Source: Crossiella sp. S99.2
GTDB taxonomy: Bacteria > Actinomycetota > Actinomycetes > Mycobacteriales > Pseudonocardiaceae
Direction: 5' to 3'
Assembly (NCBI RefSeq): GCF_023094165.1
Contig: NZ_JALMDK010000002.1
Location: 124,001 to 188,000 of the forward strand
DNA length: 64,000 nt
This document shows, piece after piece, positions 38,299 to 47,132 of this stretch. The notes under the pieces are model-generated. The model worked only from the letters and a program-made list of their open reading frames with translations, did no database searches and was not told where the DNA came from. Position 1 is the stretch's first letter, and every line of letters starts with the position of its first letter. The position numbers and the translations under genes are program-made.

Positions 38299-38769
38299 AT
38301 GGCGGAGCTGAAGGCGAAACTACAGGCCGATCTGGCCGCGGCGATGAAGCAGAAGGAGACCGTGACGGTCGCGTCGTTGCGGATGGCGCTCGCGGCGATC
38401 AGCACCGAGGAGGTGGCGGGCAAGACCGCCAAGGAGCTGACCGACGACGAGGTGCTGCGGGTGCTCGCCCGCGAGCTGAAGAAGCGCAAGGAGGCCGCCG
38501 AGGCATTCGCCGGCGCCGGCCGGGCCGAGCAGGCCGCCGCGGAGGTGGCCGAGGGCGAGGTGCTCTCCGCGTACCTGCCCGCGCAGCTCTCCGATGATGA
38601 GCTGGCCGGACTGGTGAGCCAGGCGGTGGCCGAGCTGACCGCGCAGCTCGGCGAGAAGCCGGGACCGAAGCAGATGGGTCAGGTCATGAAGGCGGCCAAC
38701 GCGAAGGTGGCCGGCCGCGCCGACGGCGGGCGGGTCGCCGCGCTGGTGAAGGCCACCCTGATCGGCTGA
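38299..38769 (+). CDS. GatB/YqeY domain protein
   Basis: The 156-residue protein starts at ATG 38299 (MAELKAKLQADLAAAMKQKE). It is all helical, with the conserved KELTDDEVLRVLARELKKRKEAAEAF, EGEVLSAYLPAQLSDDEL and GPKQMGQVMKAANAKVAGRADGG. It is homologous to the tRNA-binding tail domain of the GatB amidotransferase subunit. The stand-alone role is not established. It has its own terminator at 38783. Divergent from the phosphoesterase gene. Confidence 0.93.
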   Translation: MAELKAKLQADLAAAMKQKETVTVASLRMALAAISTEEVAGKTAKELTDDEVLRVLARELKKRKEAAEAFAGAGRAEQAAAEVAEGEVLSAYLPAQLSDDELAGLVSQAVAELTAQLGEKPGPKQMGQVMKAANAKVAGRADGGRVAALVKATLIG

Positions 38770-38782
38770 GTGCACTGACGGA

Positions 38783-38817
38783 AAACGGGGTCTGTCCACT
38801 GTGGACAGACCCCGTTT
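38783..38817. terminator. Bidirectional terminator between yqeY and ponA2
   Basis: A perfect 16-bp stem (38783-38798 with 38802-38817) with loop CTG. The A-run and T-run at its ends serve both directions: yqeY from the left and the penicillin-binding protein from the right. The upper stem contains palindrome copy 4. Confidence 0.85.
38794..38806. repeat. Palindrome GTCCACTGTGGAC, copy 4
   Basis: Perfect 13-bp palindrome forming the top of the terminator stem; extended, it reads CTGTCCACTGTGGACAG. This is the only non-coding copy. Confidence 0.6.
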
Positions 38818-38833
38818 CGCTTGTGCGCCTTGG

Positions 38834-41278
38834 CTAACCCGGTCCGCTGGTCGGCTCGATCGGATCGATGGTGACGCCGCCGGTCGGCGGGTTCACCTCG
38901 CCCGGCGGCGGTTCGGTGGTGCCGGTGGGCGGCGGTACGACCCCGGTGCTGACCCACAACGTGATCGTCTCGCCGGGCAGCGCCGCGCCACGCGGGTTCT
39001 GCCCGACCACGGTGCCCTTGGGCTGGGCCGCGTTCCGGTTCTGCGTGCTCACCTTGTACCCGGCGGCCTGCAACTTCGAGGTGGCCTCGTTGACCATCAG
39101 GCCCACCACGTTGGGCACCTTGGCCTCATCGCCGCCGTTGAGGTAGCGCCCGTCCGCGCCCGGCAGCCCCTGGGCGGGCTGGTTGCCGTGGATCGCGCTC
39201 ATCGCGTCGAACCAGGTCGGCGCGGACACCGAGGAGCCGTAGATGCCGCCGCCGGTGTTGCCGCCGCAGAGCCGGGGCGGGTTGCCCTTGCAGATCACCT
39301 GCGGCCGGTTGCCGTCGTTGAAGGTCAGCACCGCGCCCGCGTACTGCGGGGTCGCGCCGACGAACCCGGCCGACTTGTGGTCCTGGGTGGTGCCGGTCTT
39401 GCCCAGCATCGGCCGGTTCCAGTCCTTGGGCCGCGCGCCGGCCGCGGTGCCACCGGGCAGGTCGTCCTTGCTCATGCCCTGCGCCAGCCCGTTGGCCAGG
39501 CCCTCCGGCACCGCCTGCTCGCACGGGGCCTCGTTGAGCTGGATCGGTTTGCCGTTGCGGTCCAGGATCTGCTCGATCGGACTCGGCGGGCACCAGGTGC
39601 CGCCACTCATGATCGTCGCGGACACGTTGGCCAGTTCGAGCGTGCTCACCGCGGCCGGGCCGAGGGTGAACGCGCCCTTGTTGTTGCGCCAGTAGTCCGA
39701 CTGCGACCGGTTCAGATCGTCCCTTTTGGACTTCGGATCCGGTTTCACCCCGGCCACGTTGAGCTGCATGGTCTCCCGCAGCCCGAGCCTGCTGGCCATG
39801 TCGACCACCGGGCCCATGCCGACCCGCTCCTCCAGGATGACGAACCCGGTGTTCGGCGAGGTGGCCAGCGCGCTCTGCAGGGTCATCTGCTGCGGGTAGT
39901 TGTCTCCGGCGTTGCTCAGGCAGTACCAGCGCTCACCGCCACCGGCTGGCGGGCAGCGGGTGGCGCCGCCCTTGAAGACCCTGGAGGTGTAGGAGGTCGG
40001 GGTGTCGATCACGTTGTTGATGCCCATGCCGCGTTCCAGCGCCGCGGCCGCGGTGAAGATCTTGAAGATCGAGCCCGCGCCGAACTTGTTCGCCGCCGCG
40101 CTGGGCAGCGCGTAGGTGGTCTGGCCCTTGTCCGAGTCCAGGCCGTAGTCCCGGTTGGCCACCAGCGCGAGCACCTTGTGCCGGTCCTTGCCCGGCTGCA
40201 CCACGGCCATGGTGTTGGCCACCCCGTTGGCGTCCTTGGGCACCCGGCCCTGCGCCGCCTTCTTGGCCGCCTGGGTGATCCGCGGGTCCAGGGTGGTCTT
40301 GATGGTGAAACCACCGCGCTTCAAGGTGTCCTCGGAGTACCCGATCTTGCTCAGGTAGTCGACGACGTACTTGCAGAAGAACCCGTTGTCCGGCCCGGCG
40401 CCGATGCAGCCGTAGGGCGGGTTGCGGAAGTCCGGTGCGGTGCCCAGCGCCTCCTTCTTGGCCGCCTCGGCCACCTCCACCGGGATCCGGCCCTGCCGCC
40501 CCATCTCGCTGATCACCAGGTTGCGCCTGGTCAGCGCGGCTTCCGGATTGCGTTTGGGGTTCAGTCCGCTGGGCTCGTTGACCATGCCTGCCAGCAACGC
40601 GGCCTGGGCGATGGTGAGCTTGTCCGGGCTGGTGTCGAAGTAGGTCTTGGCCGCCGCGGCCACCCCGTAGGTGCTCGCGCCGAAGGGCACGATGTTGAGG
40701 TAGCGGGTGAGGATCTCGTCCTTGGTGAGCTTGCGCTCCAGTTGCAGCGCGATCCGCATCTCGCGCAGCTTGCGGGCCGGGGTCTGCTCCTGCGCCTTGG
40801 CCTGCTCGACCTTGTTCGTGGCCACCACGTGCATCAGGTAGTTCTTGACGTACTGCTGGGTCAGGGTGGAACCGCCCTGGGCGACCTTGCCCTCCACCGT
40901 GTTGGTCACCAGCGCGCGCATCGCGCCGCGCCAGTCCACGCCCTGATGGTCGTAGAAGCGCTGGTCCTCAATGGACACGATGGCGGCCTTCATCGTGTCC
41001 GCGATCTTCTCCGGACCGGCCAGCACCCGGTACTGGTCGAAGAGGTAGGCGATCTGGCTGCCCTGCGCGTCCAGCACCGTGGTCAGCAACGGCGGGTCCT
41101 TCTGGACCAGATCGGAGGAGATGCTGTCGACTGTGTCACTCGCGCGGTTCGAGACCACCCCCAGCGCGCCCACCGCAGGAAACAACATGCCGGCGAGTAG
41201 CACTCCAGCCAGCACACATAGCCCCAACAACTTGAACAAAGCCGCCCGCACGCCCACGCGGGACAGCGTACGCTTCAC
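38834..41278 (-). CDS. ponA: Bifunctional penicillin-binding protein with PASTA domain (PonA2-like)
   Basis: The 814-residue class A PBP polymerises and cross-links peptidoglycan. There is one N-terminal membrane helix (about 12-35). The glycosyltransferase domain carries catalytic Glu104 in IEDQRFYDHQGVD and GGSTLTQQYVKN. The transpeptidase domain has Ser403 in SIFK, SPN at 474-476 and KTGT at 627. One PASTA domain (about 703-762, VPNVVGLMVNEATSKLQAAG) is followed by a Pro/Thr/Gly-rich tail. PASTA domains bind muropeptides. As in M. tuberculosis, it sits beside whiB4. A Crp-like site lies 9 bases upstream of the start. Confidence 0.94.
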   Translation of the reverse strand: MKRTLSRVGVRAALFKLLGLCVLAGVLLAGMLFPAVGALGVVSNRASDTVDSISSDLVQKDPPLLTTVLDAQGSQIAYLFDQYRVLAGPEKIADTMKAAIVSIEDQRFYDHQGVDWRGAMRALVTNTVEGKVAQGGSTLTQQYVKNYLMHVVATNKVEQAKAQEQTPARKLREMRIALQLERKLTKDEILTRYLNIVPFGASTYGVAAAAKTYFDTSPDKLTIAQAALLAGMVNEPSGLNPKRNPEAALTRRNLVISEMGRQGRIPVEVAEAAKKEALGTAPDFRNPPYGCIGAGPDNGFFCKYVVDYLSKIGYSEDTLKRGGFTIKTTLDPRITQAAKKAAQGRVPKDANGVANTMAVVQPGKDRHKVLALVANRDYGLDSDKGQTTYALPSAAANKFGAGSIFKIFTAAAALERGMGINNVIDTPTSYTSRVFKGGATRCPPAGGGERWYCLSNAGDNYPQQMTLQSALATSPNTGFVILEERVGMGPVVDMASRLGLRETMQLNVAGVKPDPKSKRDDLNRSQSDYWRNNKGAFTLGPAAVSTLELANVSATIMSGGTWCPPSPIEQILDRNGKPIQLNEAPCEQAVPEGLANGLAQGMSKDDLPGGTAAGARPKDWNRPMLGKTGTTQDHKSAGFVGATPQYAGAVLTFNDGNRPQVICKGNPPRLCGGNTGGGIYGSSVSAPTWFDAMSAIHGNQPAQGLPGADGRYLNGGDEAKVPNVVGLMVNEATSKLQAAGYKVSTQNRNAAQPKGTVVGQNPRGAALPGETITLWVSTGVVPPPTGTTEPPPGEVNPPTGGVTIDPIEPTSGPG

Positions 41279-41286
41279 CCATTTTG

Positions 41287-41300
41287 GTGACGCGATTCAC
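41287..41300. promoter_or_regulatory. Crp-like site between ponA and whiB
   Basis: GTGACGCGATTCAC followed by A is an exact GTGA-N6-TCACA match. It lies 9-22 bases upstream of the ponA ATG and about 80 bases upstream of the predicted whiB start. Binding there would block ponA or activate whiB. The crp gene is 11 kb away. Confidence 0.55.
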
Positions 41301-41323
41301 ACACTTTCGGGTGCGGGGATGTA

Positions 41324-41371
41324 ACGGGTAGGCAAACCCGTCTTGGACCTGGAACCAGAACCCTCTACAGT
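41324..41371 (+). promoter_or_regulatory. whiB promoter with adjacent dyad
   Basis: TTGGAC (41343-41348), a 17-base spacer and TACAGT (41366-41371) make a good sigma-70-type promoter for whiB, leaving a leader of about 115 bases. Immediately upstream, ACGGGT-AGGCAA-ACCCGT (41324-41341) is a perfect 6-bp dyad that abuts the -35 and may be an operator. Confidence 0.6.
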
Positions 41372-41492
41372 CCGTCAACGTCGAACGACAGCACACCGGC
41401 GGGTGGGCCACTCCCCGTGGCGCACCTCATGCGGACCTCGGAGCTGGGGAGCACCGAGCGTAGTCGCGACGACGCGTAGGAGCTGGGGGAAC

Positions 41493-41819
41493 ATGGAGTT
41501 CAACCAGGGGGACTGGCGGGTAAGGGCCTCTTGCAGGGATGAGGACCCGGACCAGCTTTTCGTCCGAGGTGCAGAGCAGCGCAAGGCCAAGCTCGTGTGC
41601 ATGGGGTGCCCCGTGCGGACGGAATGCCTGGCCGAGGCGCTGGACAGTCGAATCGAGTTCGGTGTCTGGGGTGGCATGACCGAGCGGGAGCGTCGCGCTC
41701 TGCTCCGCCGCCGTCCGGACGTCGTGTCCTGGGCGGAACTGCTCGAGTCCGCCCGCCGCAAACACCTGGACTTCGACGAGGTCGAGGAAGCCGACTACCG
41801 CGTGGGCCTGCTCGGCTGA
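41493..41819 (+). CDS. whiB4: WhiB-family iron-sulfur transcription factor (WhiB4-like)
   Basis: The 108-residue protein has four cluster-binding cysteines: Cys14, Cys36, Cys39 and Cys45 (CMGCPVRTEC), the GVWGG turn, and a basic DNA-binding stretch ERRALLRRRPD. Wbl proteins carry a 4Fe-4S cluster sensitive to O2 and NO. The neighbourhood (ponA2 one side, bagAB other) identifies the WhiB4 orthologue, a redox regulator of antioxidant genes in mycobacteria. ATG 41493 is preceded by GGAGCTGGGGGA. Stop is 4 bases from the convergent ATPase gene. Confidence 0.92.
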   Translation: MEFNQGDWRVRASCRDEDPDQLFVRGAEQRKAKLVCMGCPVRTECLAEALDSRIEFGVWGGMTERERRALLRRRPDVVSWAELLESARRKHLDFDEVEEADYRVGLLG

Positions 41820-41823
41820 GCGG

Positions 41824-42963
41824 TCACTGACCGGCCAGCCTGGCGCCGATCTCGCGCAGTCCGTCGATGTCGTGCACATCAGCGGGCAGCGCGGGCACGC
41901 CGATCATCGCCACGCCCGGGTGCGCCTTGGTGAACCGCGCGAGCAATCGTCGCTCACGCTCCGCCACGGCCACCCGGTCCGCGTGCAGTCGCAGCACGGC
42001 CGCGGCCAGTGGCGCCGAGCCACCGCGTTCGAGGTCCTCGGCCGCGGCGAGCGCGCGGGCGCTGGGCAGGTTCGCGAACACCGGGTGGGTCCGGTTGGCG
42101 ACCAGCCCGGCCAGCGGCATGCCCTCACCGGCCAGTCGGTCCACGAAGTAGGACGCCTCACGCAGCGCGTCCGGCTCGGCCGCGGCCACCACCAGGAACG
42201 CGGTGCCCGGTGAGCGCAACAGCTCGTAGGTGGCCTGCGCGCGCTGCCGGAACCCGCCGAACATGCTGTCGAATGCCTGCACGAAGGCCGAGGCGTCGTT
42301 GAGCAGCTGACCGCCGATGATCGTCGAGATCACCTTGGTGAACAGGCCGAAACCCGCGCCGACCAGTCGCCGGATCCCCCGCCCACCGGCCCGCGCGGGC
42401 GCGGACAGCATGCGGATGATCTTGCCGTCGAGCACGGTGGACAGGCGCTGCGGCGCGTCCAGGAAGTCCAGCGCGGACCGGCTCGGCGGGGTGTCCACCA
42501 CCACCAGATCCCACTCGCCGGAGTGCACCAGCTGCCCCAGCTTCTCCATCGCCATGTACTCCTGGGTGCCGGAGAAGGAGGAGGAAATGGTCTGGTAGAA
42601 GGGATTCCGCAGGATCTGCTCGGCCCGGTCCGGTCCGGCGTGGGAGAGCACCATCTCGTCGAAGGTGCGCCGCATATCCAGCATCATCGCGTGCAGCGCG
42701 CCGTCCGTCCCTTCCGGACGGTCCAGCACGGTCACCTCCCGAGGGTGGTTGCCCAGCTCGGTCAGGCCGAGGGACTGGGCCAGCCTGCGCGCCGGGTCGA
42801 TGGTGAGCACCACGGTGCGCCTGCCGCGTTCGGCCGCGCGCAGCGCCAGCGCCGCCGCGGTGGTGGTCTTGCCGACCCCGCCGGAACCGCAGCACACCAC
42901 CACCTTGGTCTGCGCGTCGTCCAGCAGATCGTCGATGTCCAGCAGCGGCGGGCGGGCGTTCAC
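41824..42963 (-). CDS. Get3/ArsA-like ATPase (BagB/Rv3680-like)
   Basis: The 379-residue ATPase has a deviant Walker [10 protein letters not shown] (26-34), [16 protein letters not shown] after it (switch I), and [17 protein letters not shown] (switch II). The family includes eukaryotic Get3 (tail-anchored protein targeting) and ArsA. In M. tuberculosis, Rv3679-Rv3680 (BagA/BagB) form a Get3-like complex linked to glycerol and stress handling. GTG 42963 overlaps the stop of the paired ATPase by 4 bases (GTGA), so the two are co-translated. It is unlikely to be an arsenite pump, as no arsB or arsR is present. Confidence 0.9.
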   Translation of the reverse strand: MNARPPLLDIDDLLDDAQTKVVVCCGSGGVGKTTTAAALALRAAERGRRTVVLTIDPARRLAQSLGLTELGNHPREVTVLDRPEGTDGALHAMMLDMRRTFDEMVLSHAGPDRAEQILRNPFYQTISSSFSGTQEYMAMEKLGQLVHSGEWDLVVVDTPPSRSALDFLDAPQRLSTVLDGKIIRMLSAPARAGGRGIRRLVGAGFGLFTKVISTIIGGQLLNDASAFVQAFDSMFGGFRQRAQATYELLRSPGTAFLVVAAAEPDALREASYFVDRLAGEGMPLAGLVANRTHPVFANLPSARALAAAEDLERGGSAPLAAAVLRLHADRVAVAERERRLLARFTKAHPGVAMIGVPALPADVHDIDGLREIGARLAGQ

Positions 42964-43952
42964 CGGACCCCCTGCTCGATCAGCAGCTCGCTCAGCTCGT
43001 ACAGCCCGGCGGTGTCCACCCCGTCGGTGAGATCGGGCAGCTCCACCACCGGCAGGTCCACCTCGGCCAGCTGATCGCGCGCGGTCAGCTCGGCCTGCAC
43101 CCGGATCGCGTGCTCCACCGTCTCGTCCACCAGTCCGTCCACAATGGCCTCGTCCAGGTTCAGCCCGGCGGCCAGCAGCCCGGCCTTGATCCGGGCCGCG
43201 TCCACCCGCCCGCCGGCCGCCGCGCCCACCGACCGCGCGGGCAGCCGGGGTGGCCGCACCCGGTTCATGATCACCGCGCCGGGTCGCAGGTCGGCGGCGT
43301 CCAGCTCGCCGACCGCGTCCATGGTCTCCCGCACCGGCATCTCCTCCAGCAGGGTCACCAGGTGCACCGCGGTGTCCCCGGAGTGCAGCAGCCGGATCAC
43401 GCCGTCGCTCTGGTTGCGGATCGGCCCGACCTTGGCCAGATCGGCCATCGCCCTGGTCACGTCGAGGAACTTGACCACCCGGCCGGTCGGCGGCGCGTCC
43501 ACCACCACCGCGTCATATTCGTGCCGCCCGCCCTCGCCGGTGCGGCCGACGCACTCCTTGATCTTGCCGGTGAGCAGCACGTCCCGCAGGCCCGGCGCGA
43601 GCGTGGTGGCGAACTCCACCGCGCCCATCCGGCGCAGCGTGCGCCCGGCGAAACCCAGGTTGTAGAACATCGACAGGTACTCCAGCAGCGCCGCCTCGGC
43701 GTCCACCGCCAGCGCGCGCACCTCGCCGCCACCGGGCGCGGCCGCGATCCGCTCCTCGGAGTAGGGCAGCGGCGCGTGGTCGAAGACCTGGGCGATGCCC
43801 TGCCTGCCCTCGACCTCCACCAGCAGCACCCGCCGCCCGCCGGTGGCCAGCGCGAGCGCCAGCGCGGCGGCGATCGTGGTTTTGCCGGTGCCGCCCTTGC
43901 CGGTGACTATGTGCAACCGGGCGCGGCTCAGCTCCTCGGTCCAGGCCATCAC
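42960..43952 (-). CDS. Get3/ArsA-like ATPase (BagA/Rv3679-like)
   Basis: The 330-residue ATPase has a P-loop GKGGTGKTT (18-26), [13 protein letters not shown] and [17 protein letters not shown] (switch II). It is the first gene of the pair and overlaps the second by 4 bases. A heterodimer is likely because both carry intact P-loops. Start GTG 43952 or ATG 43949. Divergent regions: a small membrane gene lies 39 bases upstream on the same strand. Confidence 0.9.
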   Translation of the reverse strand: MMAWTEELSRARLHIVTGKGGTGKTTIAAALALALATGGRRVLLVEVEGRQGIAQVFDHAPLPYSEERIAAAPGGGEVRALAVDAEAALLEYLSMFYNLGFAGRTLRRMGAVEFATTLAPGLRDVLLTGKIKECVGRTGEGGRHEYDAVVVDAPPTGRVVKFLDVTRAMADLAKVGPIRNQSDGVIRLLHSGDTAVHLVTLLEEMPVRETMDAVGELDAADLRPGAVIMNRVRPPRLPARSVGAAAGGRVDAARIKAGLLAAGLNLDEAIVDGLVDETVEHAIRVQAELTARDQLAEVDLPVVELPDLTDGVDTAGLYELSELLIEQGVR

Positions 43953-43991
43953 AGTGATCAGCCTAGGTCGACTCGCGCGAGTGTGCGGCGG

Positions 43992-44243
43992 TTAGCCCGC
44001 CAGCATGAGGAAGAGCACTGCGATGGCCTCGGCGGCCACCAGCGCCCAGGCCCAGGTGGAGGGCAGCACGAAGGCCACCAGCAGCGCGACCGCCACGACC
44101 ACGGCCACCGAGATCAGCCCGGCCTGCACCACGGCCGCGTGCGTGGTCCGCTTCCGGTCCCTGACCTGCGCCATGGCGACCAGGGTGAGGATGAGGCCGC
44201 CCACGCTGAACAGGACGGTCGCGGTGATGCGCCAAGTCTCCAC
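43992..44243 (-). CDS. Small three-helix membrane protein
   Basis: The 83-residue protein has three hydrophobic helices: ITATVLFSVGGLILTLVAMA, a middle one around AGLISVAVVVAVALLVAFVL, and AWALVAAEAIAVLFLML. A polar loop QVRDRKRTTHA separates the first two. There is no recognised domain. It stands just upstream of the bagAB pair on the same strand. Start likely GTG 44243, with no strong Shine-Dalgarno. Confidence 0.65.
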   Translation of the reverse strand: METWRITATVLFSVGGLILTLVAMAQVRDRKRTTHAAVVQAGLISVAVVVAVALLVAFVLPSTWAWALVAAEAIAVLFLMLAG

Positions 44244-44295
44244 GTGATCACGGTATCCCCTCCGGCAACCATTTCGGCCGCACTAGGCTCATGGC

Positions 44296-44454
44296 ATGAC
44301 GAAGTGGGAGTACGCCACGGTTCCGCTGCTGACCCACGCGACCAAGCAGATCCTCGACCAGTGGGGCGAGGATGGCTGGGAGCTGGTGTCGGTGCAGCCG
44401 GGACCCACCGGTGAGCAGCTGATCGCCTTCCTGAAGCGCCCGAAGGGCAACTGA
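44296..44454 (+). CDS. DUF4177 domain protein (52 aa)
   Basis: A short frame from ATG 44296 encodes MTKWEYATVPLLTHATKQIL and ends AFLKRPKGN. KWEYATVP and the later DGWELVSVQP are the two halves of DUF4177, a small alpha/beta fold of unknown function. It ends 2 bases before ridA, so the two are surely co-translated. A gene of this type precedes the RidA gene in several actinomycetes. Confidence 0.85.
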   Translation: MTKWEYATVPLLTHATKQILDQWGEDGWELVSVQPGPTGEQLIAFLKRPKGN

Positions 44455-44456
44455 GC

Positions 44457-44915
44457 ATGGGCGAGTGGAAGCAGCGCCTGGTCGAGCTGGGCATCGAACT
44501 GCCTGCGGTGGCCGCGCCGGTGGCCGCCTACGTGCCAGCCGTGCGCAGCGGCGCGCACGTCTACACCTCCGGCCAGCTGCCGATCGTGGCCGGTGCGCTG
44601 GCCGCGACCGGCAAGGTCGGCGCGGCGATCAGCCCGGAGGAGGCCAAGCAGCACGCGCGCACCTGCGTGCTGAACGGACTGGCCGCCATTGACGCGCTGG
44701 TCGGGCTGGACTCGATCACCCAGGTGGTCAAGGTGGTCGGCTACGTGGCCTCCGCGGACGGCTTCACCGGCCAGCCCGCGGTGATCAACGGGGCCTCCGA
44801 GCTGCTCGGCGAGGTCTTCGGCGAGGCAGGGGTGCACGCCAGGGCCGCGGTCGGGGTGGCCGAGCTGCCGCTGGGCGCGCCGGTCGAGGTGGAACTGATC
44901 GTCGAGGTCGCCTGA
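44457..44915 (+). CDS. RidA-family protein (Rv3678c-like)
   Basis: The 152-residue protein of the YjgF/YER057c/UK114 family is the longer 'LLPSF'-like subtype. [27 protein letters not shown] is the N-terminal strand, and [14 protein letters not shown] and [20 protein letters not shown] the rest. The conserved Arg of RidA occurs in ARAAVGV. Members hydrolyse reactive enamines or imines formed by PLP enzymes. It is followed by a strong terminator. Confidence 0.88.
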   Translation: MGEWKQRLVELGIELPAVAAPVAAYVPAVRSGAHVYTSGQLPIVAGALAATGKVGAAISPEEAKQHARTCVLNGLAAIDALVGLDSITQVVKVVGYVASADGFTGQPAVINGASELLGEVFGEAGVHARAAVGVAELPLGAPVEVELIVEVA

Positions 44916-44921
44916 TCCAGT

Positions 44922-44961
44922 GAACCGCCGCCACCCCGGGCGACCGTGGTGGCGGCGGTTC
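44922..44961 (+). terminator. Terminator of DUF4177-ridA
   Basis: A perfect 14-bp stem (44922-44935 with 44948-44961) with a 12-nt loop and trailing TTTC. Confidence 0.85.
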
Positions 44962-44966
44962 TTTCG

Positions 44967-46211
44967 TCAGGCAGGCAGCGCGGCGAGCGCGGTCACCAGG
45001 GCCGAGCGCTGTTCCCTGGCCAACAGCCGGTACGGCCGGGCGGCCATTCGGTCGGTATGCGTCTCGATCCGCCGCCGCAGCGGATCCTCGCCGCTCAGCG
45101 CGTTCGCCTGGGCCGGGGTGAGCCCCTCGGCGCCTGCCGCGGCGGTCTGGGTGTCCACCCGGTGGTAGCGCAGCGCGCACAGGCCGTCGACCAGCCGGGC
45201 CGGGGCGGTGCGGGCCGAACGGGCGCCCACCCAGGCGTCGAAGGCCGCGCCGTCGGAGGTGCCGACCGCGCCGCCCACCGCCAGGTCCACGAAGGACAAC
45301 GCGATCTCCGGCGCCGGCCACAGCTCGGCGGCGGTCCGGTCCACCACCTCCACCACCGCGCGCAGCATCGCCAGGCACCGCGGCGTGGCCAGCACGGCCC
45401 GGCCCTGGCGGCTCAGCCAGCCCGCCGCGGTCAGGTCGTCCAGCACCGCGTCCAGGTCCGGTGTCTGCGGGTGCACCGCGTGCGCCACCGGCAGCAGCAC
45501 CGGCCCGGACAGCAGCAGGGTGCGCAGTTCCAGCAGCAGCTCCCCGCCCTCGGGCAGGCCGTGCTCGGCGGTCACCGCCGCCCCGCCGCGTTCGGCCGCG
45601 GCCTGGTAGATCGCGGTGAGCAGCCGGTTGAGCTGCTGCTGCACCGCCCGCGCGGAGAGCACCGCGTCGGTGGCCTCCCAGGCCCACAGCTGCGGATCGC
45701 CCGGTTCGGCCCCGCCGCCGCGCATGCGCAGCGCGGTGGCGAAGCAGTGCCGGGCCGCGGCCCACTCACCGGCGTCGTAGTAGCACTGGCCGGCGTGCTG
45801 GAAGATGAAGTGGAAGTGCGTGCCCAGTTCGGGTGTGCGGCTGCCGTCGACCAGGCAGCGGTCGAACTCGGCCATCGCCTCGGCGTAGCGGCCCTGCCAC
45901 TGCAGCACGTGCGCCAGCCTGCTGCGGGCCAGCACCTCGGAGGCGGCCGGGCCGTGCTCCTCGGCCAGCCGCAACGCGGTGCACAGGTGCCGCTGCGCCA
46001 GGTCCAGCCTGCACAGGATGCGCGCGGCCACGCCGATCATGGTGTGGTGCTGCCGGGCCACCGCCGGATTGCCCGGCACCGGCTGCGCGGCGGCCCGGTC
46101 CAGCCAGGCGGTCAGCGTGGCCGGATCGTCCGAGCACTCCCACAGGGTTTCCGGGTCGATGTGGTAGGCGAACAGGGGACTCGCCATCGGGTCACTCGGT
46201 TGTGCCGTCAC
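44967..46211 (-). CDS. Hypothetical TPR-like protein
   Basis: The protein has 414 residues from GTG 46211 (ATG 46187 also possible). The N-terminal half is helical with tetratricopeptide-like pairs, for example [40 protein letters not shown] and [18 protein letters not shown]. The C-terminal half has a winged-helix-like [23 protein letters not shown] and then unrecognised helices. No catalytic motif. It overlaps nothing but starts 5 bases after the Gfo/Idh stop. The gene is absent from the equivalent mycobacterial locus. Confidence 0.7.
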   Translation of the reverse strand: MTAQPSDPMASPLFAYHIDPETLWECSDDPATLTAWLDRAAAQPVPGNPAVARQHHTMIGVAARILCRLDLAQRHLCTALRLAEEHGPAASEVLARSRLAHVLQWQGRYAEAMAEFDRCLVDGSRTPELGTHFHFIFQHAGQCYYDAGEWAAARHCFATALRMRGGGAEPGDPQLWAWEATDAVLSARAVQQQLNRLLTAIYQAAAERGGAAVTAEHGLPEGGELLLELRTLLLSGPVLLPVAHAVHPQTPDLDAVLDDLTAAGWLSRQGRAVLATPRCLAMLRAVVEVVDRTAAELWPAPEIALSFVDLAVGGAVGTSDGAAFDAWVGARSARTAPARLVDGLCALRYHRVDTQTAAAGAEGLTPAQANALSGEDPLRRRIETHTDRMAARPYRLLAREQRSALVTALAALPA

Positions 46212-46215
46212 GGTC

Positions 46216-47112
46216 TCAGGCGACCCACCCGGCGCGCTGGATGATCTCGTCGAGCACCCGTTGCAGGTGCAGACCGCGGCGCACATCGCAGGGGTGCTCG
46301 GTGCGGCCGCAGTCGATCAGCGCCAGGAACTCGTCCAGCAGCGCGGTGAAGCAGTCCTGCGCGCTGAACTCGCCGCTGCCCAGCGCCCGGTGCCCGTGCT
46401 GCCCGTACACCGCGATGTCCACCACGCTGGGCTGGATCGGCAACCGCAGGGACAGGGTGAGCGTGCTGCTGGCCCCGCCTTCGTGGCCAAGCACCAGGTG
46501 GCACAGGTCGTCCGGGCCGCGGTGCGCGGCGATGACCTCCTGGACCGGGCCGAGCGCGGCGTCGAGCAGGTCGATGGCGTGCGGGCCGATGTCCAAGACC
46601 GCGCCGTCGGTCTGCCGCCAGGGCGAGGCGGAGTAGGGGCCGCCGAGCACCGCGCCGGTCAGCCAGCGCACCGAACCACCGGTCCAGCCGCCGAGCTTGT
46701 GCAGCCCGGCCAGCCAGTCGCGGACCTCAGGGGAGTAGCGCCGGGTGAGCAGCAGCAGTGAGGCCAGCCCGCGGTCGGTCACCTCATCGACCAGTCGCTG
46801 GGCCTGTTCCACGTTGGCGGCCAACGGTTTCTCCAGCACCAGGTGCTTGCCCGCCCTGGCCGCCTGGAGCGCGAGATCGCCCTGGACGGCCGGTGGCACC
46901 GCGAACGCGACCGCGTCCACAGTGGACAGAAGTTCGTCGAAGGAGTCCGCGGTCAGCGCGCCGTGCGGCTCCGCGAGGTCCTTGGCCGCGTCCCGCCGCC
47001 GGGCCCACACCGCGGCCAGCCGGGTGCCGGGGTGATCCGCGATGCCCGGGGCGTGCACCGCCCTGGCCCATGGACCCGCACCGACCAAGCCGATCTTGAG
47101 CTGTTCGTCCAC
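46216..47112 (-). CDS. Gfo/Idh/MocA family oxidoreductase
   Basis: This 298-residue NAD(P)-dependent enzyme starts at GTG 47112, 8 bases after AGGA; ATG 47121 is the alternative. The Rossmann loop GLVGAGPWARAVHAPGIADHP is followed by VDAVAFAVPPAVQGDLALQA and HLVLEKPLAANVEQAQRLVD, whose EKP carries the conserved Lys. DIGPHAIDLLDAALG has the catalytic His. It probably oxidises a sugar or cyclitol; the substrate is unknown. Codons for LLSTVDAVAF contain palindrome copy 5. Confidence 0.85.
   Translation of the reverse strand: MDEQLKIGLVGAGPWARAVHAPGIADHPGTRLAAVWARRRDAAKDLAEPHGALTADSFDELLSTVDAVAFAVPPAVQGDLALQAARAGKHLVLEKPLAANVEQAQRLVDEVTDRGLASLLLLTRRYSPEVRDWLAGLHKLGGWTGGSVRWLTGAVLGGPYSASPWRQTDGAVLDIGPHAIDLLDAALGPVQEVIAAHRGPDDLCHLVLGHEGGASSTLTLSLRLPIQPSVVDIAVYGQHGHRALGSGEFSAQDCFTALLDEFLALIDCGRTEHPCDVRRGLHLQRVLDEIIQRAGWVA
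46915..46927. repeat. Palindrome GTCCACAGTGGAC, copy 5
   Basis: Perfect 13-bp palindrome in the Gfo/Idh gene, coding CTG-TCC-ACT-GTG-GAC (Leu-Ser-Thr-Val-Asp) in the same phase as copies 1-3. Confidence 0.6.
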
Positions 47113-47132
47113 GGGGAACATCCTGCCGGGTT

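Noticed and set aside
38794..38806. Origin or DnaA box cluster
   Set aside because: The palindrome resembles a DnaA box in part, but copies are scattered in genes with no dnaA, A+T-rich unwinding region or clustering.
41824..43952. Arsenite efflux pump ATPase operon
   Set aside because: No arsB, arsR or arsC; gene position and two-gene overlap fit the Get3-like BagA/BagB pair.
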